Part shown: positions 1 to 4,219 of the stretch, in pieces | How the letters are laid out: each line of letters opens with the position of its first letter | Numbering within the stretch: position 1 is the stretch's first letter | Virus record (IMG/VR): IMGVR_UViG_3300032282_005243 | Coordinates: 1 to 36,631 of that record | Length of the DNA: 36,631 nt | From: a virus | Reading direction: 5' to 3' (one strand) | Program-made: the position numbers and the translations under genes | Notes under the pieces: generated by a model | Told to the model about the DNA's origin: nothing | Seen by the model: the letters and a program-made list of their open reading frames with translations, nothing else | Databases searched by the model: none

Positions 1-108
1 CAAACTGTGACGTTCCCTGACTATAACCGTGCTGCACAATTTGTCCTAAGTTTGCACATCGCTGGTGTAAAGGCAGTGGTTAATCTTCTCCCTGAAGATG
101 TGGCATGA
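1..108 (+). CDS. C-terminal fragment of an unidentified protein
   Basis: The reading frame is open from the first base to TGA at 106-108, giving 35 residues; the start lies outside the window. The visible end contains a short amphipathic stretch (AAQFVLSLHIAGVKAVVNLL) and no recognisable motif. Its stop overlaps the start of the next gene in the arrangement ATGA, typical of translationally coupled phage genes, which supports this frame being real. No function can be assigned. Confidence 0.55.
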   Translation, partial: QTVTFPDYNRAAQFVLSLHIAGVKAVVNLLPEDVA

Positions 109-236
109 GAAAGAATCAATTCATCCCTCTAGTCTTCCTCCTGTTCTTTATACTCTCCCCAGCATTAAGGTATAACACAGGAGAGTTATTTCATCTCATT
201 GGTAACACAATCCAAAGCACAACGAATCAACAATGA
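105..236 (+). CDS. Small single-pass membrane peptide (43 aa)
   Basis: Starts at ATG 105 inside the stop of the previous gene (ATGA) and ends at TGA 234-236, which again overlaps the next start at 233 (ATGA). Two such four-base overlaps in a row argue for a real coding frame although it is very short. After MRKNQ, residues 6-20 are strongly hydrophobic (FIPLVFLLFFILSPA), followed by a polar tail; this reads as an N-terminal signal anchor or transmembrane helix with a short tail. No family is recognised. It could be an inner-membrane micro-protein, or a partner of the HicA-like protein encoded directly downstream, but nothing in the sequence proves either. Confidence 0.5.
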   Translation: MRKNQFIPLVFLLFFILSPALRYNTGELFHLIGNTIQSTTNQQ

Positions 237-430
237 GCACTCAAAAGTTCAAGAAAGAACTCACTGTGATGATGGAATCAAATGGTTTTGAGTTACAACG
301 AAGTGCCTCACATCTGGTCTGGAAGCATGTCTCAGGTGTGCAGATCTTCACCAGTGCTACACCCTCCTGTCGTCATGCACTGAATCAAATTAAGCGCCAA
401 ATACGTCAAAAAGGTGTACAAATCAATTAG
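233..430 (+). CDS. HicA-like small protein (dsRBD-fold mRNA interferase family)
   Basis: A 65-residue basic protein whose layout matches HicA toxins: an N-terminal helix ending in a glycine (KKELTVMMESNGF, residues 7-19), then a strand and the Ser-His pair (S26-H27) where HicA carries its catalytic histidine, then beta-strands (LVWKH, VQIFTS) and a C-terminal helix with the pattern LNQIKRQIRQKG. HicA proteins are type II toxins that cleave mRNA and fold like a double-stranded RNA-binding domain. No HicB-like antitoxin is visible beside it: the upstream neighbour is a membrane peptide and downstream is non-coding. It may therefore be an orphan RNA-binding or RNase-type protein used against host mRNA. 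The family resemblance is by motif spacing only. Its start overlaps the upstream stop, supporting coupling. Confidence 0.5.
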   Translation: MSTQKFKKELTVMMESNGFELQRSASHLVWKHVSGVQIFTSATPSCRHALNQIKRQIRQKGVQIN

Positions 431-585
431 AAAAGCCTTTTTTTAATTAAGCTGATAATTTTATCTCTAATGATAATGATTGTTAATGCATGAGTTTCTG
501 ATACTTATTCGTATCATTTAGACCCCTTAGAAATGTCAGTTCTTATAGCGATCTTAGCCCGCAGGCTACCACAACCGCGCAGAAA

Positions 586-670
586 TGTCAAGACCTCGGA
601 GATTACCAAAACCGCACAGTCCACCCAATTCTTATAAGGACCGCTGATAAATACTCTCACGGTCTTGACA
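586..670 (+). repeat. Perfect 10-bp inverted repeat with nested stems
   Basis: TGTCAAGACC (586-595) is the exact reverse complement of GGTCTTGACA (661-670). Just inside the arms a second pairing, GAGA (599-602) with TCTC (655-658), is possible, and further in GTCC (619-622) pairs with GGAC (638-641). Together they could form an 85-nt branched stem-loop. The right arm contains the -35 hexamer of the adjacent promoter, so the repeat may be an operator rather than an RNA structure. Confidence 0.45.
647..653 (+). promoter_or_regulatory. Late-promoter-like ATAAATA
   Basis: TGATAAATAC resembles the T4-type late promoter TATAAATA. It lies in the non-coding gap, 73 bases before the next gene at 726, and inside the loop of the 586-670 inverted repeat. 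This is one of several such motifs near starts in the window; alone it is weak. Confidence 0.3.
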
Positions 671-693
671 GTTTCCCCCCTGCATCTTATACT
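665..693 (+). promoter_or_regulatory. Sigma-70 type promoter
   Basis: TTGACA at 665-670, a 17-base spacer, then TATACT at 688-693: eleven of twelve consensus positions with ideal spacing. A transcript would start near 700 and read the 55-residue gene at 726 and those beyond. Host-like promoters of this kind drive early genes in T4-like cyanophages. The -35 hexamer is part of an inverted-repeat arm, which suggests possible regulation. Confidence 0.7.
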
Positions 694-725
694 GGCCACA
701 GTTAAGTCCTCGTGCCCCTAAAACC

Positions 726-893
726 ATGTCAGTTTCTTATCTTCAAGCCCAGAAAAAGAATGTGCGTGTAACACTGGATCTTTCCGTGTACAGTGACTTT
801 GATGCCAGACAGATTGATTGGCGTAAGTTATTCCAACTCGATGGTGATGAGACCGTGGAGGCTTATGTGGAAGACCTGGATGTAGACTGGTAA
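726..893 (+). CDS. Conserved cyanophage micro-protein (55 aa)
   Basis: Runs from ATG 726 to TAA 891-893. The protein starts MSVSYLQAQKKNVRVTLDLS and is rich in aspartate and tryptophan towards the end (EDLDVDW). Short proteins with the same opening and the same 'DFDARQIDW(R/K)KLF' core are familiar to me as uncharacterised genes in marine T4-like cyanophages, though I cannot run a search to prove it. No catalytic motif, membrane segment or signal peptide is visible. The gene lies about 30 bases downstream of the predicted transcription start of the 665-693 promoter, consistent with early expression. There is no clear Shine-Dalgarno sequence. Function unknown. Confidence 0.7.
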   Translation: MSVSYLQAQKKNVRVTLDLSVYSDFDARQIDWRKLFQLDGDETVEAYVEDLDVDW

Positions 894-966
894 GAGTATA
901 ACCGTAGAGGGAATGAGATGCGCCCTTATAGACACTCACCAAACACACAGTTTCTAACACTTTATC

Positions 967-1083
967 ATGACTCGTTCGATTGCACTTTCGCTGCTCGCAC
1001 AAGGTAACAACGGCAATGAGATTCTGAGCATTCTCGAATCTATCGCTGCCGACAATGTGGAGATTGACATTATCGAATTCTGA
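967..1083 (+). CDS. Conserved cyanophage micro-protein (38 aa)
   Basis: ATG 967 to TGA 1081-1083. The sequence opens MTRSIALSLLAQGNNGNEIL and continues with a helical, acidic C-terminus (SILESIA...EIDIIEF). I believe this opening is shared with small uncharacterised genes of marine cyanophages. The coding frame carries a perfect sigma-70 promoter in its last twenty bases, so its 3' end doubles as the regulatory region of the next unit. Between this gene and the 55-residue gene lie 73 bases without a clear feature except a TATAACCGT motif at 897. Function unknown. Confidence 0.6.
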   Translation: MTRSIALSLLAQGNNGNEILSILESIAADNVEIDIIEF

Positions 1084-1092
1084 TCGTATAAT
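1064..1092 (+). promoter_or_regulatory. Perfect-consensus sigma-70 promoter
   Basis: TTGACA at 1064-1069, exactly 17 bases, then TATAAT at 1087-1092: all twelve consensus bases. The -35 lies inside the 38-residue gene and the -10 just after its stop. Transcription would begin near 1099 and give a leader of about 187 bases before the 27-residue ORF with a strong ribosome binding site at 1276. Expected to be a strong early promoter for host RNA polymerase. Confidence 0.85.
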
Positions 1093-1285
1093 GAGGGTGC
1101 TGCGGTTATTCGTGGCGCCCCCAGTTATTCGTTCTGACAGTTATTCGTGATGGCAGTATGTGGCCGTTAACGGTTATAACGGGCGGGCGGCGTGGCGGTT
1201 ATAAAAAAAGCAAACAACCCTAACCTACAGAGGTGACAATTCGACCGAGCTTTATACATATCAAAAAAAATTCCCGGAGGAAAAA
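1093..1285 (+). repeat. GC-rich leader with GTTATTCGT repeats and a CCGTTA/TAACGG hairpin
   Basis: This 193-base non-coding leader holds three exact copies of GTTATTCGT (1105-1113, 1124-1132, 1140-1148); the last two are within CAGTTATTCGT units 16 bases apart. An eight-base version recurs at 1314-1321 inside the next ORF. CCGTTA (1164-1169) and TAACGG (1177-1182) can pair around a seven-base loop, followed by a G-rich stretch. It could be a structured 5' leader or a set of binding sites. Confidence 0.5.
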
Positions 1286-1369
1286 ATGGGCGTCAAATGG
1301 ATTCATAAGGACGGTTATTCGAGACCTGACAAGAGAACCCTACCTAAGAAGGGTGTTAAGAAAAAATAA
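1286..1369 (+). CDS. Basic 27-aa micro-protein
   Basis: ATG 1286 to TAA 1367-1369. The start is decided by a very strong Shine-Dalgarno sequence, GGAGG at 1276-1280, five bases before the ATG and the best in this left region. The product (MGVKWIHKDG ... KKGVKKK) is highly basic, with lysines clustered at the C-terminus, compatible with nucleic-acid or ribosome binding, although that is inference. It is the first gene behind the perfect sigma-70 promoter at 1064-1092. The combination of strong promoter and strong ribosome site suggests high early expression. The stop overlaps an ATAAATA late-type motif. Confidence 0.6.
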   Translation: MGVKWIHKDGYSRPDKRTLPKKGVKKK

Positions 1370-1372
1370 ATA
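1366..1372 (+). promoter_or_regulatory. Late-promoter-like ATAAATA overlapping a stop codon
   Basis: ATAAATA directly overlaps the TAA of the 27-residue ORF and lies about 30 bases before the next start at 1401. It resembles the T4 late promoter core. The same stop-codon overlap is seen at 17201, 30354 and 30707. Confidence 0.35.
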
Positions 1373-1400
1373 TCAGTGTTGATTAGAAAAAATTTCCCCC

Positions 1401-1577
1401 ATGGAAAAAATCTACCACATCTATGCGCGTGGACACTGCATTTATCATTCATTAAAAGAAGAAGAATTCAAAGTAACTTGGACGGCACTGAGTCGTCTTG
1501 CAGATCTGGTTGCAATGAAGAGTGATATATCGTATGAAGAACTTATTGTTACGAAGGAATTAGAAGCCTCTTATTGA
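1401..1577 (+). CDS. Conserved small hypothetical protein (58 aa)
   Basis: ATG 1401 to TGA 1575-1577. The protein begins MEKIYHIYARGHCIYHSLKE, followed by an acidic EEEF segment and a helix (TWTALSRLADLVAM). The pattern 'YxIYxxGxCIYxxLxEEEF' is familiar from short uncharacterised cyanophage proteins. It has no membrane segment or catalytic motif. One base separates its stop from the start of the oxygenase gene, so both are probably read from the same transcript. Function unknown. Confidence 0.6.
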   Translation: MEKIYHIYARGHCIYHSLKEEEFKVTWTALSRLADLVAMKSDISYEELIVTKELEASY

Positions 1578-1578
1578 C

Positions 1579-2214
1579 ATGAATTTTTTATTTGGATTGC
1601 CATATCATAAAGGAAAAATTAATCCATTTTCTTATAATAAAAAAAAGATAATCGATGATATTAATCTGAATTATGAAAGAGATCCACGTAGAAATAAGTG
1701 GAGTAATGATAACTTTCATCATTCAAATTCCGATATTGATAATCCAAACTTTATTGATATCGATTATACAGAATTAATTCCTTTGTACGAAAAAGAGATC
1801 TATAAGTTCTTTAGTCAGTATGAAAAAATTTCTGTAAAAAATAATCTAAAATTAAATATAGAAATTGCAAATTATACTGCATCAAAGAATGATCAGTACA
1901 TGGGTGAACATGCACATATACCATCGTTGTTTTATGGTATTCATTATTTGAAATTTGATTCGGAGTGTCATAAAGCAACACTTCATAGAAACACGAATAC
2001 TTTTCCAAGATATACACATCATCTATATCCAGATTTTTATAATGCTTTGGATGATAGATGTATTGAAAATTCTTGGTTGTATCAGAGTTGGGAATTTGAT
2101 ACTCAAGAGGATGATTTTTTTATTATTCCTGCAATTGTAGAGCATAGTACAAAACCTTCATATTCTGATAAACTTAGAATTACGGTTGTCATGAACATCG
2201 ATTTGACAAATTGA
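1579..2214 (+). CDS. Probable 2-oxoglutarate/Fe(II)-dependent oxygenase
   Basis: The 211-residue protein fits the short phage oxygenases of the 2OG-Fe(II) superfamily (PF13759-like). The first histidine region reads EHAHIPSLFYGIHYLKF (H111, H113), where these proteins carry the first iron ligands before a 'GxxY(L/Y)' strand. The distal part reads IPAIVEHSTKPSYSDKLRI, giving H189 as second histidine ligand and R200 eleven residues later as 2-oxoglutarate binder. Such enzymes hydroxylate proteins, nucleic acids or small molecules using O2 and 2-oxoglutarate, and are common in cyanophages with unknown substrates. Here the canonical HxD aspartate is absent (HAH), so the iron site needs checking. 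The gene is much more AT-rich than its left neighbours. It is followed by a glycosyltransferase with its own promoter, hinting at a modification function. Confidence 0.6.
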   Translation: MNFLFGLPYHKGKINPFSYNKKKIIDDINLNYERDPRRNKWSNDNFHHSNSDIDNPNFIDIDYTELIPLYEKEIYKFFSQYEKISVKNNLKLNIEIANYTASKNDQYMGEHAHIPSLFYGIHYLKFDSECHKATLHRNTNTFPRYTHHLYPDFYNALDDRCIENSWLYQSWEFDTQEDDFFIIPAIVEHSTKPSYSDKLRITVVMNIDLTN

Positions 2215-2231
2215 TATATACTTGGTAAAAT
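2203..2231 (+). promoter_or_regulatory. Sigma-70 type promoter before the glycosyltransferase
   Basis: TTGACA at 2203-2208, a 17-base spacer and TAAAAT at 2226-2231: eleven of twelve consensus bases. The -35 lies within the last codons of the oxygenase gene. The expected transcription start is near 2238, about 17 bases before the ATG at 2255. Confidence 0.65.
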
Positions 2232-2254
2232 TGAACTGAAAGTTATTTTCTCTT

Positions 2255-3034
2255 ATGGCAAAAGGATTTACTGTTAAAGCTCCTGCTCCAAAGGTACAAG
2301 AAGCAGAGTGGGATTATGATAAAATTAAAGAACGGATGCGAGGGAAGTCAATTGTATTCTGTCTTCCTGGACGAGGTTGTTCATATCAGTTTTTAAAGTC
2401 ATTTGTACAGATGTGTTTTGATCTGGTACAAAATCAAATGAGTATTCAGATTTCTCAGGATTACTCATCGATGGTGAACTTTGCGCGTTGTAAGTGTCTG
2501 GGTGCCAATGTACTGCGTGGACCAAATCAGATTCCTTGGGATGGTAAACTGCAATATGATTATCAACTGTGGATTGATAATGACATTGTGTTTAACACAG
2601 AAAAGTTCTGGCAACTCTGTGATTTGGCTCTGAGTGAAGACAGCGAAGGTAATCTCGTTAACAGAGAAATCACCGCAGGTTGGTATTGCACAGAAGATGG
2701 TCACACGACCTCAGTTGCTCACTGGTTGGAAGAAGATGACTTCCGTAAGAACGGTGGTGTGATGAATCATGAGACTCTGACCACCATGGAAAAGCGTCGT
2801 AAGCCTTTCACTGTTGACTACACTGGTTTCGGTTGGGTCATGATCAAGAACGGCGTCTTCGAGAACCTTGAGTACCCCTGGTTCGCTCCTAAGATGCAGG
2901 TCTTTGAATCTGGTAATGTTCAGGATATGTGTGGAGAAGATGTGTCCTTCTGTCTGGACGCAAAGGAAAAGGGTTTCGAGATCTGGTGCGATCCTCGGAT
3001 CCGTGTTGGTCACGAAAAGACTCGTGTAATCTGA
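2255..3034 (+). CDS. GT-A fold glycosyltransferase
   Basis: A 259-residue protein with the landmarks of a GT-A (GT2-like) transferase. An N-terminal strand with a glycine turn (IVFCLPGRG, around residue 33) is followed by a helix. A metal- and nucleotide-sugar-binding DxD-type motif sits after a hydrophobic strand: LWIDNDIVF, D108-N109-D110. Later come GEDVSFC (E228-D229), typical of the acceptor-site acidic pair, and VGHEK with H253 near the end. It would transfer a sugar from an activated donor to DNA, a virion protein or host surface glycan; the acceptor cannot be read from sequence. No signal peptide or membrane segment is seen, so it acts in the cytoplasm. The stop overlaps the next start (ATGA at 3034). 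Codon use is more GC-rich in its second half than the preceding oxygenase gene. Confidence 0.75.
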   Translation: MAKGFTVKAPAPKVQEAEWDYDKIKERMRGKSIVFCLPGRGCSYQFLKSFVQMCFDLVQNQMSIQISQDYSSMVNFARCKCLGANVLRGPNQIPWDGKLQYDYQLWIDNDIVFNTEKFWQLCDLALSEDSEGNLVNREITAGWYCTEDGHTTSVAHWLEEDDFRKNGGVMNHETLTTMEKRRKPFTVDYTGFGWVMIKNGVFENLEYPWFAPKMQVFESGNVQDMCGEDVSFCLDAKEKGFEIWCDPRIRVGHEKTRVI

Positions 3035-3189
3035 TGACCTTTGATATCCTTTATAGAGGCAGAAAATTATACCAAAATCTCACGCATGAAGAATGTGCTG
3101 AGATTCTCGATGATCTGGCACAAAGGTATTACCAAGACGAAGAATTTGATGCAAATGAATTAGAATTAAAGGAGCATACTTATGGCTAA
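3034..3189 (+). CDS. Small acidic hypothetical protein (51 aa)
   Basis: The start is taken at ATG 3034, which overlaps the glycosyltransferase stop (ATGA). An upstream in-frame ATG at 2929 would lie deep inside that gene and is rejected. The product, MTFDILYRGRKLYQNLTHEE..., carries an acidic helical second half (AEILDDLAQRYYQDEEFDANELELKEH) and resembles short cyanophage proteins with the 'YDI.YRGKxLYxNLTxEEC' opening. It overlaps the next gene by eight bases. No function is recognised. Confidence 0.65.
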   Translation: MTFDILYRGRKLYQNLTHEECAEILDDLAQRYYQDEEFDANELELKEHTYG

Positions 3190-3328
3190 ACCAAAAGGTT
3201 CAATGAATAAGGTCACTCATGTGCCTGGAGCCCCGAAAAAAACTCGGCAGGGTCGGAGTCCCATGACACTGACCTCTGCTACTTCTCGCAATGGGAAGCA
3301 AAAGAAATACAGAGGACAAGGTAAGTGA
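3182..3328 (+). CDS. Basic conserved cyanophage protein (48 aa)
   Basis: ATG 3182 to TGA 3326-3328. The sequence starts MAKPKGSMNKVTHVPGAPKK and ends KKYRGQGK; it is strongly basic with almost no hydrophobic core, so probably unstructured or nucleic-acid-binding. A good ribosome site, AAGGAG, lies at 3168-3173 within the preceding gene. It is nested between two overlapping genes: eight bases with the one before and four (GTGA) with the next, strong evidence that this very short frame is translated. I believe close relatives occur widely in marine T4-like cyanophages as uncharacterised genes. Confidence 0.7.
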   Translation: MAKPKGSMNKVTHVPGAPKKTRQGRSPMTLTSATSRNGKQKKYRGQGK

Positions 3329-3543
3329 TTCAATTGAATCCCACAATCCCAGTCGTTACCCCCAAAGGTAATGGTTGGGCATTTTTTTTAATTGATCGGT
3401 CACAGGAGCATGACCTTGAGTGGGTTGTGTTCCTAGATAATGGTGGGTATTGTTGGACTTTTAAGAACTCCGATATCCGAATTCAGAAAAATTATACTTT
3501 ACATCGAGATAAAATTCAAGATTTCGGGATAGCAACCCCGTAA
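3325..3543 (+). CDS. Conserved hypothetical protein (72 aa), GTG start
   Basis: Begins with GTG at 3325 overlapping the preceding TGA (GTGA), which fixes the start. The product, (M)IQLNPTIPVVTPKGNGWAFF..., is a compact beta-rich domain with aromatic residues: WAFFLIDRS, LEWVVFLDNGGYCWTF and a C-terminal strand pattern. 'NPxIPVxTPKGxGxAxFLID' followed by 'WVVFLDNGxxWTF' is a familiar cyanophage signature of unknown role; the fold may be SH3-like. No catalytic residues can be named. It is probably co-transcribed with the three genes before it. Confidence 0.75.
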   Translation: MIQLNPTIPVVTPKGNGWAFFLIDRSQEHDLEWVVFLDNGGYCWTFKNSDIRIQKNYTLHRDKIQDFGIATP

Positions 3544-3549
3544 AAAGTT

Positions 3550-3570
3550 CTGATTTACCAAAATCAGGAG
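3550..3570 (+). promoter_or_regulatory. Hairpin overlapping a Shine-Dalgarno sequence
   Basis: CTGATTT (3550-3556) and AAATCAG (3561-3567) form a perfect seven-pair stem with a four-base loop. The ribosome site AGGAG (3566-3570), nine bases before ATG 3580, has its first two bases inside the stem. The fold would partly hide the site and could tune translation of the 64-residue gene. No T tract follows, so it is not a classical terminator. Confidence 0.5.
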
Positions 3571-3579
3571 CTAAAATCG

Positions 3580-3774
3580 ATGGCAAAATCACCAACTGAC
3601 AAAGGAAATGACTTTATTGAGTCGGGAATGACACTCATTACTGAAATTTCCTCTGAAAAATATCTTAAAAAAGCGAAAAAAACTCAAAAATATGACATTC
3701 CAAACGATCGTTACTCAAGACCATGTGGCGGAGCAGGTGGATTTGACGATTTTGTTGAAAGATGGCACGAATAA
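3580..3774 (+). CDS. Small hypothetical protein (64 aa)
   Basis: ATG 3580 with AGGAG nine bases upstream. The protein has a lysine-rich middle (KYLKKAKKTQKYD) and a C-terminal motif PCGGAGGFDDFVERWHE. The tail 'RPCGGAGGFDDFVxRWHE' looks like a conserved element, possibly a short interaction motif, but no family is recognised. It is the last gene before the baseplate operon and is separated from gp25 by a 43-base gap with a late-type promoter. It has no membrane segment. Function unknown. Confidence 0.65.
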   Translation: MAKSPTDKGNDFIESGMTLITEISSEKYLKKAKKTQKYDIPNDRYSRPCGGAGGFDDFVERWHE

Positions 3775-3788
3775 CCTCCAAAATCCCA

Positions 3789-3805
3789 TCTAAATAAGTT
3801 AGATT
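3789..3805 (+). promoter_or_regulatory. CTAAATA late-type promoter within an inverted repeat
   Basis: CTAAATA at 3790-3796 lies 22 bases before gp25 and probably drives the baseplate operon. ATCTAA (3789-3794) and TTAGAT (3800-3805) form a perfect six-base inverted repeat around ATAAG, so the motif is embedded in a small dyad. T4-like late promoters have the core TATAAATA; CTAAATA is a variant. Confidence 0.5.
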
Positions 3806-3817
3806 TATTGCATTTTC

Positions 3818-4219
3818 ATGCCTGTCGAAAGGGTAAGTAAGGGATTTAAAGACGTAAGTGCCTCATTTTTGGTGAGTGCATTAAATTACGACATCATTTC
3901 CCTTAAAAATGAGAATGCGATCGCTCGCTCTATTCGCAATTTAGTTCTTACCTCGCCTGGAGAGCGTTTTTTTAATGAAAATTTGGGTTCAAATGTCTCA
4001 AAAACAGTTTTTGAGAATATGGACAACGTTTCAGCATCAATTATTCAAAGTGAAATTGAAAATACAATCAATAATTATGAACCAAGAGTGAATTTACGCG
4101 ATGTTAAGGTGAGACCAAACTTCGATACTAACGAATTTGACGTTACAATTACATATGAAATCATTGGAATTGATGTTTTACCTCAGCAATTGACATTTGC
4201 CTTACAACAAACACGATAA
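3818..4219 (+). CDS. gp25: Baseplate wedge subunit gp25 (GPW/gp25 family)
   Basis: 133 residues, matching T4 gp25 (132). The diagnostic stretch is in the middle: a 'PGERFFNENLGSNVSKTVFEN' segment (around residues 46-66) corresponding to the T4 'R.FDPEFGCDLSDQLFEN' segment, followed by a helix and the highly conserved NYEPR motif (INNYEPRVNL), then a beta-hairpin (DTNEFDVTITYEIIG). gp25 is the conserved inner-ring wedge protein that docks gp6 and nucleates sheath assembly; relatives occur in all contractile injection systems. Its stop is immediately followed by the gp6 ATG, so both are translated from one message. The start has no strong ribosome site but follows the late-type promoter closely. 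Confidence 0.92.
   Translation: MPVERVSKGFKDVSASFLVSALNYDIISLKNENAIARSIRNLVLTSPGERFFNENLGSNVSKTVFENMDNVSASIIQSEIENTINNYEPRVNLRDVKVRPNFDTNEFDVTITYEIIGIDVLPQQLTFALQQTR

Larger units (their letters stand above)
431..725 (+). other. Non-coding gap with hairpins and a promoter
   Basis: No convincing gene in about 295 bases. It starts with an A4...T7 tract just after the HicA-like stop (weak terminator at best). It holds a small hairpin TGATAC-6-GTATCA (499-516), a five-pair hairpin TAGCC-CGCA-GGCTA (555-568), a long-range inverted repeat (586-670) and a sigma-70 promoter (665-693). A decamer AGAAATGTCA occurs twice, about 50 bases apart. Base composition is richer in GC than in the virion genes. 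Confidence 0.6.

Noticed and set aside
533-637. Possible 34-codon + strand ORF (MSVLIAILARR...)
   Set aside because: No ribosome site, lies across the inverted repeat at 586 and resembles no known protein; better seen as non-coding.
431-725. tRNA gene in the stem-rich gap
   Set aside because: No T-loop GTTCGANTC, no acceptor/CCA pattern and no anticodon arm could be fitted; stems are of wrong lengths.
718-1002. 94-codon minus-strand frame
   Set aside because: It covers two conserved small + strand genes and the gap between them; the translation has no plausible domain.
1574-1602. TTGACA at 1574 as a promoter
   Set aside because: No -10 hexamer at 16-18 bases; the nearest candidate is 23 bases away.
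2929-3033. Upstream start for the 51-residue gene
   Set aside because: The extension lies wholly within the glycosyltransferase gene, whereas ATG 3034 gives the usual ATGA overlap and a conserved-looking N-terminus.
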